Source of the DNA: Massilia forsythiae
GTDB lineage: Bacteria > Pseudomonadota > Gammaproteobacteria > Burkholderiales > Burkholderiaceae_D
Reading direction: 5' to 3'
Assembly: GCF_012849555.1 (NCBI RefSeq)
Contig: NZ_CP051685.1
Span: 1,488,001 to 1,552,000 of the forward strand
DNA length: 64,000 nt
This document shows positions 51,994 through 60,603 of the stretch, piece after piece. The translations under genes were made by a program, and so were the position numbers. The notes beneath the pieces are model-generated. The model was not told the DNA's origin, did not search any database, and saw only the letters and a list, made by a program, of their open reading frames with translations. How positions within the stretch are numbered: the stretch's first letter is position 1; the number at the start of each line of letters is the position of its first letter.

Positions 51994-53682
51994 TCAGTCG
52001 AGCATGAACACCGGATAGCGGCGCCACTCCGGCTCGCGGTAGCGCGTGCAGTTGGCGAAGATGAAGTCGAGCACCGCGCCCTGCTCCTTCAGCAGTGCCG
52101 GGTTGGCCGCCTTCCATGCGGCGAATTGCGCCGCCAGTTCCGGCTCGGACGCCAAGAGGCGGCTCGCCTCGTCCTCGAACACGTAGTCCGAATACGCTTC
52201 CTTCTTTTCCAGTACGCTGTTGAAGAAACCCCAGCGAAACAGGCTGTCGTGTGCCAGCGGTTCCAGCGTCTCGACCGCGTAGCGCGCGTTGTCCTGGTCC
52301 AGCGGTACGATCCAGTCGCCGGCGCGCAGCGTCGCCACGGCGCGGCGCTTTTCCAGACGGACGTCGTCGTGGAACATGTGGCCCTCGTAGGCGTTCCCGC
52401 GCGGCGTTACGGACGCCACGTGGTAGCAGCCCACTTCCTGCTCGCGCTCGTTTTCCACGCGCTCCAGTCGCACGCCGTTCCACTGCAGGCGCTCGACGAC
52501 CTCGCGCCACTGCTGCGGCACCACGTAGGCGCGCGGCGCCGGCACCACGATGTCGGCCGGGAAGCGGTTGAAGTACGGGATGTCGCGCTCGAACGGCGCG
52601 CTGCGGTCGTACCACAGGCGCTGGTAGTCGCCCAGCAGGCTCGGTTTGTACCTGGCTTCGTAACCCTTGAAGCGGAAGCTGGACGGATTCGCTTCGTCCA
52701 TCGCCCAGTGGATCGGCCACTGGGCGCGCATGCGGCCGGACTGCTTGGCGGCGCGCCGCAGCGCCACGATCCGGTCGCCGTGCGCCACCGTGAAATCGAG
52801 CGCGGTCTCGACCAGCGCGCGCATCGAGTGATAGCGGTCGGCGAAGGGTTTCAGCATGTGCGTCTCGGGCATGAAGCCGATGGTGTCGTGCAGGGCGGCG
52901 TAGCCGGTCGAGAAGCGCGCGGTTTCCAGGAACTCGGCGATGCCCTGGTCCGGACTGTCCTTGACAGGATTCACGTACGGGCAGGTCGGCCAGCCGCGCG
53001 CGTCCATGCCGGCGTACATGGCCGGCAGCATGGTGTCGCGCAAAAAGGCGCCGAGCTCTCCGCCCAGCTTGTCGGCCTGGGTGTGGATCAGCGTCATGGT
53101 GTAGGCGTAGTCGGCGCCGTTGGAGGTGTGGGTGTCGACCATCACGTCCGGGCTCCAGGCCGCGAACAGCTTGTTGAAGACTTGGGCGGCGAGCGTGTCG
53201 CACTTGACGAAGTCGCGGTTCAGGTCGAGGTGGCGGCTGTTGCCGCGGAAGCCGAACCGTTCCGGGCCGTCCTGGTTCACGCGCGAGGTGTCATTCCGGT
53301 TGAAGGCGCCGTCGACGTTGTACAGCGGGACGAACAGGAACACCGTCTTGCCCAGCGCGGCCAGGCGTTGCGGCTCCAGGCAGAAGTCGCGTACCAGCGC
53401 CATGCAGGCGTCCACGCCTTCCGGTTCGCCCGGGTGGATGCCGTTATTGTTGAAGAACACCGGCCGCGCGGCGGCCTTGATGGCGTCGCGCTCGAACACG
53501 CCGTCCGCGGAGACCACGCCGGCATGGATCGGCACGCCGGCGTCGGAGGTGCCGACCTGGGCGAAGCGCAGCACGCCCGGAAAATCGCGCGCGAGCGTTT
53601 CGTACCAGGCGATGCAGTCGGCCCAGGTGGTGGTCTGGTTCTGGTTGCCCCGCTCGAAGGGGGTGGTCATTTCGGTGGACAT
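51994..53682 (-). CDS. M14-family zinc carboxypeptidase
   Basis: A 562-residue protein. Metal ligands are in HPGEPEG (His83, Glu86) and DTHTSNG (His185). The substrate-carboxylate-binding region NSRHLDLNRDF (148-158) is present and the catalytic Glu is probably Glu273 in GFMPETHML. This is the normal M14 layout. The C-terminal half (about 300-562) is an extra domain with no family I can name. No signal peptide is visible at the chosen ATG, in contrast to most M14 enzymes of this type. It may therefore act in the cytoplasm, for example on short peptides or amidated substrates. It is probably cotranscribed with the following dehydrogenase gene. Confidence 0.87.
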   Translation of the reverse strand: MSTEMTTPFERGNQNQTTTWADCIAWYETLARDFPGVLRFAQVGTSDAGVPIHAGVVSADGVFERDAIKAAARPVFFNNNGIHPGEPEGVDACMALVRDFCLEPQRLAALGKTVFLFVPLYNVDGAFNRNDTSRVNQDGPERFGFRGNSRHLDLNRDFVKCDTLAAQVFNKLFAAWSPDVMVDTHTSNGADYAYTMTLIHTQADKLGGELGAFLRDTMLPAMYAGMDARGWPTCPYVNPVKDSPDQGIAEFLETARFSTGYAALHDTIGFMPETHMLKPFADRYHSMRALVETALDFTVAHGDRIVALRRAAKQSGRMRAQWPIHWAMDEANPSSFRFKGYEARYKPSLLGDYQRLWYDRSAPFERDIPYFNRFPADIVVPAPRAYVVPQQWREVVERLQWNGVRLERVENEREQEVGCYHVASVTPRGNAYEGHMFHDDVRLEKRRAVATLRAGDWIVPLDQDNARYAVETLEPLAHDSLFRWGFFNSVLEKKEAYSDYVFEDEASRLLASEPELAAQFAAWKAANPALLKEQGAVLDFIFANCTRYREPEWRRYPVFMLD

Positions 53683-53773
53683 GGTGTGTGCTGTGAGAGG
53701 GTGAGGCCAAGGCCGCTAATGTAGCGCACTTTGGGCGCGGCGTCGGCATGGTATCGGCGCCGCGCCGCCGTGT

Positions 53774-55291
53774 CTACGCCGCGTCCGGCGCCGTCAACGG
53801 CAGCGCGATCGCCACCAGCGTGCCGGCGCCGGGACGCGATTCCACGTGCAGGCTGCCGTCCAGCGCGAACACGCGCTCGCGCATGCCGATGATGCCGATG
53901 CCCTCGGAGGCCACGGCCGGATCGAAGCCCTCGCCGTCGTCCTGCACCTCGATCTGCAGCGCGTGGTCGCGCTCGGACAGCACCAGGCTGACGCGCGCGA
54001 AACCGGCGCCGGCATGCTTCATGATGTTCGACAGCGCTTCCTGCACGATGCGGTAGGCGGAGATGGCCAGCTCGTTGCCGATCCTGGAGAAATCGCCCTC
54101 GGAATGGAACTCGAAATGCACGCCGGCGCTGCGGTAGTGGTTGACCATCTCCTCGACCGCGCCGTGCAGGCCGAGCATGTCCAGCACCTCGGGCCGCAGG
54201 CGCCGCACCAGGCGGCGGCCGTTGGCGTACAGGTCGAGCGCCAGCCTGGTGATGGCCTGGGCCTTGGCGCCGATCTGCTCGACTTCCTGGCCCGGCTGGG
54301 CGCGCGCGGCCAGGTGCTGGATGGTCTGCGATTCCAGCCGCACCGCGATCAAGGACGCGTTCAGCTCGTCGTGGATCTCGATGGCGATGCTCTTCCTTTC
54401 ATCCTCGATGATGCTGTTGACCTTCTGGATCAATTTTCTCTTGTCGGCGTCGGCGCGCAGCGCCTCGTTGCGCGAGGCCAGCAGGTCGCGCGTGCGCTCG
54501 GCCACCTTGTTTTCCAGGTCTTGCGTGGAACGGTCGAGCGCCACCGACATCTCGCCGATCGACGCTTGCAGTTCGCCGATCTCGCCGCCGCTGGTGACCG
54601 GCAGCTGCACCCGCACGTTGCCGCCGCGGATGCGGCGCAGCACCGCGATCGCCTCGCGCAGCGGCACCGTCAGGCTGCGCGCCAGGATGAAGCCGAGCGC
54701 GCCGCTGGCGGCCAGCGCCAGCGCCGCCAGCGCCAGCTCGACGCGGAAGCGCCGCAGCTGCTTGGCCAGCATGTTGGTGGGCGACATGGTCACGCGCACG
54801 CTGCCGACCACCTCGGTGGTTAAGGTCGGCGGGCGGGTGTCGCTGGAGGCCGAGACGTGCGGCGTGCCGTTGTCCGAGAACAGGTTGATCCACACCACCT
54901 GCTTGCGGATCGGCGCCTCGTAGCGCTTCGGCTCGGCCTCGATCGGGTGCTCGGACAACGCGCTGACCGCGTTGCGGCCGTTGGCGTCGACCACGTCGAT
55001 GCGGTAGATGCTGCGGTCCGACTGCACCAGGCCGTTGATGGTCAGGCGCAAATCCGCCAGGTTGCCGGAGATGACATTGTATTCGCTGGTCTCGGCCAGC
55101 GCGCGCGCCAGGATGCGCCCGCGCTCGGCCAGTTCCTCGTCGACTTGCGCGCGGTGCGAATACCAGGAATAGCCGACGAAGGCAGAAAACAGCAGCGTCA
55201 CCGGCAGCATGGTAATGAAGGCCATGCGCAGGCCGATGCTCCAGTTGCGCCAGAAGCGCAGCCAGGCCCAGGAGATGCGCGACGGCGTCAT
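53774..55291 (-). CDS. Sensor histidine kinase, NarX/UhpB type with HAMP domain
   Basis: A 505-residue kinase from the ATG at 55291, which overlaps the stop of the upstream gene (ATGA). A membrane helix (about 22-42) precedes a periplasmic sensor region of some 140 residues (VDEELAERGRILARALAETSEYNVISGN). A second helix (about 185-205) leads to a HAMP domain and a coiled coil (STQDLENKVAERTRDLLASRNEALRADADKRK). The HisKA_3 dimer helix is IIEDERKSIAIEIHDELNASL with the phospho-His in EIHDELN. The HATPase part has ISAYRIVQEALSNIMKHA and DDGEGFDP. Its response regulator is probably the NarL-type protein encoded at 56368-57018. The periplasmic protein encoded just upstream is likely to give the signal. 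Confidence 0.92.
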   Translation of the reverse strand: MTPSRISWAWLRFWRNWSIGLRMAFITMLPVTLLFSAFVGYSWYSHRAQVDEELAERGRILARALAETSEYNVISGNLADLRLTINGLVQSDRSIYRIDVVDANGRNAVSALSEHPIEAEPKRYEAPIRKQVVWINLFSDNGTPHVSASSDTRPPTLTTEVVGSVRVTMSPTNMLAKQLRRFRVELALAALALAASGALGFILARSLTVPLREAIAVLRRIRGGNVRVQLPVTSGGEIGELQASIGEMSVALDRSTQDLENKVAERTRDLLASRNEALRADADKRKLIQKVNSIIEDERKSIAIEIHDELNASLIAVRLESQTIQHLAARAQPGQEVEQIGAKAQAITRLALDLYANGRRLVRRLRPEVLDMLGLHGAVEEMVNHYRSAGVHFEFHSEGDFSRIGNELAISAYRIVQEALSNIMKHAGAGFARVSLVLSERDHALQIEVQDDGEGFDPAVASEGIGIIGMRERVFALDGSLHVESRPGAGTLVAIALPLTAPDAA

Positions 55292-56268
55292 GGCTGGTGC
55301 GGCGCCGGCTGCCCGGGCGCAGGCGAGTTGGCTTGGCGATCCGGCGCAGAAAGATCGGCACGGCTGGCCGGCGCCGTGTGCGCAAAGCGGCGTGCGGCGG
55401 CGTCCACCGTCACGTCGAGCGAGCGCGCCACGCCGTCGTTGACCACGGTACGGAAATAGCGCGGGAATTGCGGCGGCGCCAGCTCGCCGCCGGCCACGTA
55501 GGCGCCCGCGATCTCGGCCACTTGCGCGTTGATGTCCTCGACCTCGGAATAGGTGCTGGCCAGCGCGCCGGCGCGCACCATGTCGGCCGAGAAGCCGATC
55601 ACGCCCTGCTTGTGGCGGTAGGTCGAGAGCAGGATGTTGCGGAAGTTCTCGGCGTTGTAGACCGCCGCGTCGGGCAGCGCCAGCAGCACTTCGGTCTGGG
55701 CGATCTGGTTGAGCATGCGGTTGATGTCGCCGTCCGGTTCCGCGTCCAGCACGACGACCTTGTCCGCCGCCAGTTGCGGTTTCAAGAAGGCGGTGTCGGC
55801 GCCGAGGATGGCGGCCACGCGCACCGGACGGCGGTACAGCAGCGCGGCCAGGCGCAGCTGGTCGCCGGGGGCCGGTTCGGCGTAGACGGCGGTCATGACG
55901 GGGAGCTGCGCCGGCGTCTGCGCCGCCGCAGACGCCGGTGCCGCCCCCGCGGCGATCGCGCGAAACACCTGGCTCGACGTAAAGGCGGAAATCACCACGC
56001 AATCGCAGCGGCGCGCGGCCACGTCGCGCAGCGCGGCCGGGCCGATCGCCACGTACAGCATGCGCCGGCGCTGGGCCAGCTCGGTGCGGAACACGGTGAA
56101 GATCGGCGCCAGGCGTTTATATAAATCCTCGGCGATGCGGCGCGTGAGGGCGCTGTCGTCGGCGGTGACGATCTGGAAGCGGAAGCCTTGCACGGGTTCG
56201 GGCCTGGCGGCGTGGGCCGACAAGCCGGTGGTGGCCAGGATCAGTGCGGTGGCTGCCAATCGATGCAT
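55288..56268 (-). CDS. Periplasmic substrate-binding-like protein of a sensory operon
   Basis: A 326-residue exported protein. The start MHRLAATALILATTGLSAHAA at 56268 gives a clean signal peptide; two in-frame ATGs upstream lie next to or within a palindromic repeat and are less likely. The mature part resembles the ABC substrate-binding family related to TrpX/PF04392: RIAEDLYKRLAPIF, RRCDCVVISAFTSSQVF, PVMTAVYAEPAPGDQLRLAALLYRRPVRVAAI, AQTEVLLALPDAAVYNAENFRNILLSTYRHKQGVIGFSADMVRAGAL. It is coupled by ATGA to the histidine kinase gene, with no transporter genes present. It therefore probably binds a ligand and presents it to the kinase. The Pro/Ala-rich C-terminus (APDRQANSPAPGQPAPHQP) is likely unstructured. 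Confidence 0.8.
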   Translation of the reverse strand: MHRLAATALILATTGLSAHAARPEPVQGFRFQIVTADDSALTRRIAEDLYKRLAPIFTVFRTELAQRRRMLYVAIGPAALRDVAARRCDCVVISAFTSSQVFRAIAAGAAPASAAAQTPAQLPVMTAVYAEPAPGDQLRLAALLYRRPVRVAAILGADTAFLKPQLAADKVVVLDAEPDGDINRMLNQIAQTEVLLALPDAAVYNAENFRNILLSTYRHKQGVIGFSADMVRAGALASTYSEVEDINAQVAEIAGAYVAGGELAPPQFPRYFRTVVNDGVARSLDVTVDAAARRFAHTAPASRADLSAPDRQANSPAPGQPAPHQP

Positions 56269-56300
56269 GGCGGCGCTGCAGGCACGCATGCACTGCATGG

Positions 56301-56320
56301 GTCCCCGCCTGCGCGGGGAC
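56301..56320. repeat. GTCCCCGC/GCGGGGAC palindromic repeat
   Basis: Arms GTCCCCGC and GCGGGGAC are perfect eight-base inverted repeats with loop CTGC, preceded by ATGG and followed by GACGG as in the other copies. It sits between the response-regulator gene and the binding-protein gene of the same sensory cluster, and so may uncouple their expression. Confidence 0.85.
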
Positions 56321-56367
56321 GACGGGGTTGGTGCGCGTCCCACGGATGCGCTATCGGCCTGCGAGGC

Positions 56368-57018
56368 TCAAGGCTGGATCAACCCGTGTTTCACCGCCAG
56401 CTTGGTGATGTACGCCTGCCGGTGCACCCCCAGCTTTTCCTTCACTGCCTGGCTGACGTTGCTGATCGTCTTGGTCGACAGGTTCAGGCGCTCGGCGATC
56501 TCGTTGTTGGTCAGGCCCTCGGCCATCAGCCTGAAGATTTCCAGGCTGCGCTCGTCGAGCTGCGATTGCGGCGAGACGTCACCGCGCACCGCGAGGCTGG
56601 CCAGGCGCTCGGCGATCTGCGGCAGGAAGTACAGCTTGCCCACGTGCGCCTGGCGCACCGCCTCGGCCAGGTCGGCCGGGTCGCAATCCTTGGTGACGAA
56701 GGCGTGCGCGCCCAGGCGGTAGGTTTCCTTGATCAGGCTGTCCTGGTCGAACTGGCTGAGGAACACGATCTTCGCCTGCGGATCGGCTTTCATGATGTTG
56801 TTCGCCGCGTCCAGCCCGGTCAGCTCGGTACCGAAGCGGATGTCGAGCACCGCCACGTCGGGCTTCTGTTCGGCGTACATGGCCACCGCTTCGTCCGGGG
56901 TCTTGGCCTGCCCCACCACTTCCAGCCCTTGCGCGCCCAGCGACATGGCGAAGCCGGTCATCACGATCGGGTGGTCGTCCGCCAGCATCACGCGGATCGG
57001 TTTTTGCTGTTTCTGCAC
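56368..57018 (-). CDS. NarL/LuxR-family response regulator
   Basis: A 216-residue regulator. The start is taken as GTG at 57018 (MQKQQKPIRVML) with GGAG seven bases upstream; the ATG-like longer frame to 57081 has no ribosome site. The receiver domain has ADDHPIVMTGF, phospho-Asp in VAVLDIRFG near residue 58 and Lys in FVTKDCDP. The C-terminal LuxR HTH is EIFRLMAEGLTNNEIAERLNLSTKTISNVSQAVKEKLGV. It is transcribed ahead of the binding protein and kinase genes, separated from them by 99 bases with a palindromic repeat. The three form a likely signal chain from periplasm to DNA; target genes are unknown. Confidence 0.92.
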   Translation of the reverse strand: MQKQQKPIRVMLADDHPIVMTGFAMSLGAQGLEVVGQAKTPDEAVAMYAEQKPDVAVLDIRFGTELTGLDAANNIMKADPQAKIVFLSQFDQDSLIKETYRLGAHAFVTKDCDPADLAEAVRQAHVGKLYFLPQIAERLASLAVRGDVSPQSQLDERSLEIFRLMAEGLTNNEIAERLNLSTKTISNVSQAVKEKLGVHRQAYITKLAVKHGLIQP

Positions 57019-57295
57019 TATGTTCTCCAATATAAACCGGCATCGCTTGCCACTGCTTGGTAACGCGGCATACCAATGCACCGACCTTGTCGAGGGTATA
57101 TCGGGATTATTTCATACAACCCGCCGGGAAGCGAGCAGGCCGGCGCCATGCACGCATACCCACCGCCATCGTCGATGGCTCGTGGTGGAATCATTGAATA
57201 CCATGAAATAGCTTTACTAATTGCTAGGCAATAGCATATATTGATTCCAGCGAATTTCAGAATCGTATCCCTTCACGACCAACAGGAGGATGGCC

Positions 57296-57973
57296 ATGCA
57301 GTTCTCACACACCCGACGCGATGGCGGCGGCAAGTTCGGCAAGTTCACCGTGGTCGCCGCACTGCACGTGGCGGTCGGCGCGCTGCTGATCCACAACCTG
57401 AACACGCGCTCGATCTCGGTCCAGAAGATCGTCGATTCGATCCCGGTGGACATCCGACCCGAACCGAGAATACCGCCGCCGCCACCGCCCGAACCGCCGC
57501 AACCGGCGCAACAACTGGCGCCGCCCCAGATCTTCGTGCCGAAGATCGAGACCGACGTCGTGCCCCCGCCCGAGCCGGCGCCGATGCAGACCACGCAGGT
57601 GGCCGAACCGCTGCCGCCGCCGGCCACGCCGGTCCAATCGGCAGCGCCCACGCCGCCGGTCGCCGCCGCCAGGCCGGACGCCGACGCCGGCCGCATCCGC
57701 ACGGCGGTGCTGGCCGACGCCAACAGCTGCGCCCTGCCCGCCTACCCGGCGCGCGCCGTGCGCGAAGGCGCCAGCGGCACCACCACGCTGGCGCTGCTGG
57801 TCGGCACCGACGGCCGCGTGAGCTCGGCGCGCGTGGAGCACGGCAGCGGCTCGCGCGACCTCGACCGCGCCGCGCTGGCCGCGCTCAGCCTGTGCCGCTT
57901 CAAGCCGGCCACCAGCAACGGCGTGCCGGAAGCGGGATGGGCGCAGTTGGCCTACGTCTGGACGCTCGACTGA
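57296..57973 (+). CDS. TonB-like energy transducer protein
   Basis: A 225-residue protein. The ATG at 57296 is preferred over one at 57290 because AGGAGG (57284-57289) sits six bases before it. A membrane helix (about 18-36, VVAALHVAVGALLIHNLN) is followed by a Pro/Glu-rich spacer (PPPPPPEPPQPAQQ), then a TonB C-terminal domain (SCALPAYPARAVREGASGTT...RFKPATSNG). Two cysteines in the domain may form a disulfide, common in this subfamily. TonB proteins pass proton-motive force to outer-membrane receptors; no exbB/exbD or receptor gene is near. Upstream is a 277-base AT-rich gap divergent from the response-regulator gene. A good terminator follows. Confidence 0.87.
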   Translation: MQFSHTRRDGGGKFGKFTVVAALHVAVGALLIHNLNTRSISVQKIVDSIPVDIRPEPRIPPPPPPEPPQPAQQLAPPQIFVPKIETDVVPPPEPAPMQTTQVAEPLPPPATPVQSAAPTPPVAAARPDADAGRIRTAVLADANSCALPAYPARAVREGASGTTTLALLVGTDGRVSSARVEHGSGSRDLDRAALAALSLCRFKPATSNGVPEAGWAQLAYVWTLD

Positions 57974-58021
57974 TCGCACGGCCGTACCTGGAGCCCTCTC
58001 CGGGGATGCCGTACCCGTTTT

Positions 58022-58058
58022 GCCCGCTTTTCCCTCCTCGGCCAGGCGGGCTTTTTTT
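58022..58058 (+). terminator. Rho-independent terminator after the TonB-like gene
   Basis: Arms GCCCGC (58022-58027) and GCGGGC (58046-58051) are followed by seven T residues. It begins 49 bases after the TonB-like stop codon and precedes the next gene by about 40 bases. Confidence 0.85.
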
Positions 58059-58096
58059 CGTCCGCGCCGGCCGCGGCATCCATCGACAGGAACACC

Positions 58097-60520
58097 ATGC
58101 GCCTTCTATCCTCCCTGCGCGTCGCGCCCGCGCTGGCCGGCTGCGCCGCTTACCTGGTGCTGGCCGCCCTGCTGGCCTGGCCGGCCCTGCAGCCGCGCGC
58201 GGCGCCGGCTGCCGGCAGCGCGCCCGTTTCCGGCTTTTCCGGCGCGCGCGCCTTCGCCCATGTAAATGCCCTGGCGCAGGCGCCGCGCCCGGTCGGCAGC
58301 GACGCCAACGCCGCCGCGCGCGCCTACCTGGTCGCGCAGATCCGCGCGCTCGGCCTGGAGCCGGAGATCCAGACCGAGACCGTGCAGGCGTCGTCGGTGA
58401 ACATGATGGCGCACGTCAGCATCACGCTGGCCGAAGTGCACAACGTGCTGGTGCGCAAACCGGGCGTGGTGCGGCGCCACGGCGCGGCCGGCGCCAGCCA
58501 GCGCCACCATGAACGCGATGCGGTCCTGATCGCGGCGCGCTACGATTCCGGCAAGGACACCCTGGGCGCGGCCGACGGCGCCCTGTCCGCCGCCGCCATG
58601 CTGGAAGCGCTGCGCGTGCTGCAGGCCGGCCCGCCGATCGACAACGACCTGCTGTTCGTGTTCACCGACGGCGACGGCGCCGAGGCGCTGGGCACGCGCG
58701 GCCTGGTGCAGTCGCACCCGTGGGCGCGGCGCGCGCGCGTGGCGCTGCGCTTCGACAATCCCGGCAACCGCGGCCCGCTGCAACTGATCGACGCTTCCCA
58801 CGCCGACGGGTTCAGCATGGATGCCTGGGCGCGACTGGGCTCGGGCGCGGCCTCCGGCAACGCCTTCATGGCCGCGCTGTACCAGGCCTTGCCGCAGCGC
58901 GCCGCGGGGGATACCCTGGCCGCATCCGGCGCCTCGGTGCTGCAATTCGCCACCACCGGCGGGCCGCTCGGCGACGCCTACGGCAACGTGTTCGGCGGCC
59001 CCGGCCACGACATCCCGCAGCGTCTGTCCCGGACTACCCTGCAGCAGGAGGGGGATGCCATGCTGGCCCTGCTGCGCCACTTCGGCAATGCCGCCCTGCC
59101 GTCTTCGCCGGCTCCAGCGGTGCGCGGCCAGGTATTCTTTACCGTGCCGGTACTGGGCACGCTCCACTATCCGCTCGCGCTGGCGTGGCCGCTGGCGCTG
59201 CTGGCGACGCTGCTGACGGCCCTGGCCTGCCACCGCGCCGTGCGGCGCCAAGGCATTGCCGGCACGGACATCGTGCACGGCGCCTTCGGCTTCCTGTTCA
59301 TGGCCGCGCTGGCGGTATTCCTCACTTTCCTGTGCCGCGACGCGATGGCCGGACTGCGCGCGCGCTACGACGTCGGCGTGCTGGTGGCGGACGACGGCGT
59401 GCGCTGGCAACTGCTGGCCTTCCTGTCGATGCCGGCGGCGCTGTTCCTGCTGCTGCAGCGCCGGATGCAGGCGCGCTTGACAGCGGCGGTGACGGCGCTG
59501 GGCGCGATCGTCGTCGCCAACCTGTTCCTGCTGCTGTGCTGCCGGTTCGCGCCGGGTGCCAGTTACGTGCTGGCCTGGCCGCTGCTGGCGGCGCAGGCGG
59601 CCTGGCTGGTGCCGGCATCGCGGCGCGTGCAGGCCTGGCCGCCGCGGTGGGTCCGGACGGCGCGTGTGGCGTTGCCGGCGGCGGCCGCGCTGCCGGCCTT
59701 GGCCCTGATCCTGCCGGCGGCCTACGAGGGCATCGCTTACCTGTCGCCGCAATGGCTGGTGGTGCCGTGCGTGCTGCTGTGCTTCGCGCCGGCGCTGTGC
59801 GGCCCGCTGCTGGCCGAGCTGGATGCGCGCCTGCGCGCCGGCGCCCCGCTTCTGGCCGGCCCGCTGCTGGCCGGCCCGCTGCTGCTGGGCAGCGCCGCCT
59901 GCATCGGCATGGCGTATGCGGCCAGCCCGGCCTGGCCGGCGCTGCCGGCGCCGAACAAGCTGCTGTACCTGAAGGATGCGCTCACCTGGCGCGCGTTCTG
60001 GCTGCATCCGCCGCAGGCGCTGGACGCCTGGACGAAACAGGTGTTCCCGACCTCGCGCGCGCCGCTGCCGATGCCCTATACCTTCGCCGGCGGCTCGCCA
60101 CTGTGGCAGGCGGCGGCGCCGCGCATCGATGCCATCGCCTACCCCTGCCTGACGATCGAGAAGGACCAGCGCCCCGGCGCGCTGCGCCACGTGGAGTTCC
60201 TGCTGCGCTCGAAGAACGGCGCGCCGGAACTGACGCTGACGCTGATCGGCGCCGACACGCTGCGCAGCAGCGTCAACGGCCGCCTGTTGACCGACCGCCG
60301 CCACCGCGGCTGGAAGATGACGCTGCACGGCATGGGCGAGCGCGAGCTGCGTTTCGCCTTCGACCTGCTGGGCGATCCGGCGTTCACGGTGTACGTCCAG
60401 GAGCATATCCCGGGCTTGCCGATGCGGTACTTGCCGGCGCGCGCCGCCGACCTGCCGGCGCTGCTGCCGCAAACAGGCACCACGGTGGCGGCCGACATAC
60501 TGGCGTTTCGCGGCCAGTAA
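58097..60520 (+). CDS. Multi-spanning M28 peptidase homologue with altered metal site
   Basis: An 807-residue protein with AGGA five bases before the ATG. An N-terminal helix (about 12-30) precedes an M28-like domain (45-330). Up to nine membrane helices (about 350-620) follow, then a soluble C-terminal domain, a layout like that of the ERMP1/Fxna group. The M28 metal ligands look changed. The first-ligand motif HxD reads ARYDS, so His is replaced by Arg. The GAxDDG region reads GAADGA. The catalytic Glu-Glu pair of TDGEE reads TDGDG. A His in GPGHDIPQRLS may remain. Either the protein has lost peptidase activity or it uses an unusual metal site. It is followed after 83 bases by an intact M28 gene. 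Confidence 0.82.
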   Translation: MRLLSSLRVAPALAGCAAYLVLAALLAWPALQPRAAPAAGSAPVSGFSGARAFAHVNALAQAPRPVGSDANAAARAYLVAQIRALGLEPEIQTETVQASSVNMMAHVSITLAEVHNVLVRKPGVVRRHGAAGASQRHHERDAVLIAARYDSGKDTLGAADGALSAAAMLEALRVLQAGPPIDNDLLFVFTDGDGAEALGTRGLVQSHPWARRARVALRFDNPGNRGPLQLIDASHADGFSMDAWARLGSGAASGNAFMAALYQALPQRAAGDTLAASGASVLQFATTGGPLGDAYGNVFGGPGHDIPQRLSRTTLQQEGDAMLALLRHFGNAALPSSPAPAVRGQVFFTVPVLGTLHYPLALAWPLALLATLLTALACHRAVRRQGIAGTDIVHGAFGFLFMAALAVFLTFLCRDAMAGLRARYDVGVLVADDGVRWQLLAFLSMPAALFLLLQRRMQARLTAAVTALGAIVVANLFLLLCCRFAPGASYVLAWPLLAAQAAWLVPASRRVQAWPPRWVRTARVALPAAAALPALALILPAAYEGIAYLSPQWLVVPCVLLCFAPALCGPLLAELDARLRAGAPLLAGPLLAGPLLLGSAACIGMAYAASPAWPALPAPNKLLYLKDALTWRAFWLHPPQALDAWTKQVFPTSRAPLPMPYTFAGGSPLWQAAAPRIDAIAYPCLTIEKDQRPGALRHVEFLLRSKNGAPELTLTLIGADTLRSSVNGRLLTDRRHRGWKMTLHGMGERELRFAFDLLGDPAFTVYVQEHIPGLPMRYLPARAADLPALLPQTGTTVAADILAFRGQ

Positions 60521-60603
60521 TCCCGCGAGGGATGCAATACAATGCTCGCGCATCCGGGCGGCCACCGCCCGCTTCCGATTACTCCCTAGCGCAGCAGGAC
60601 TCC

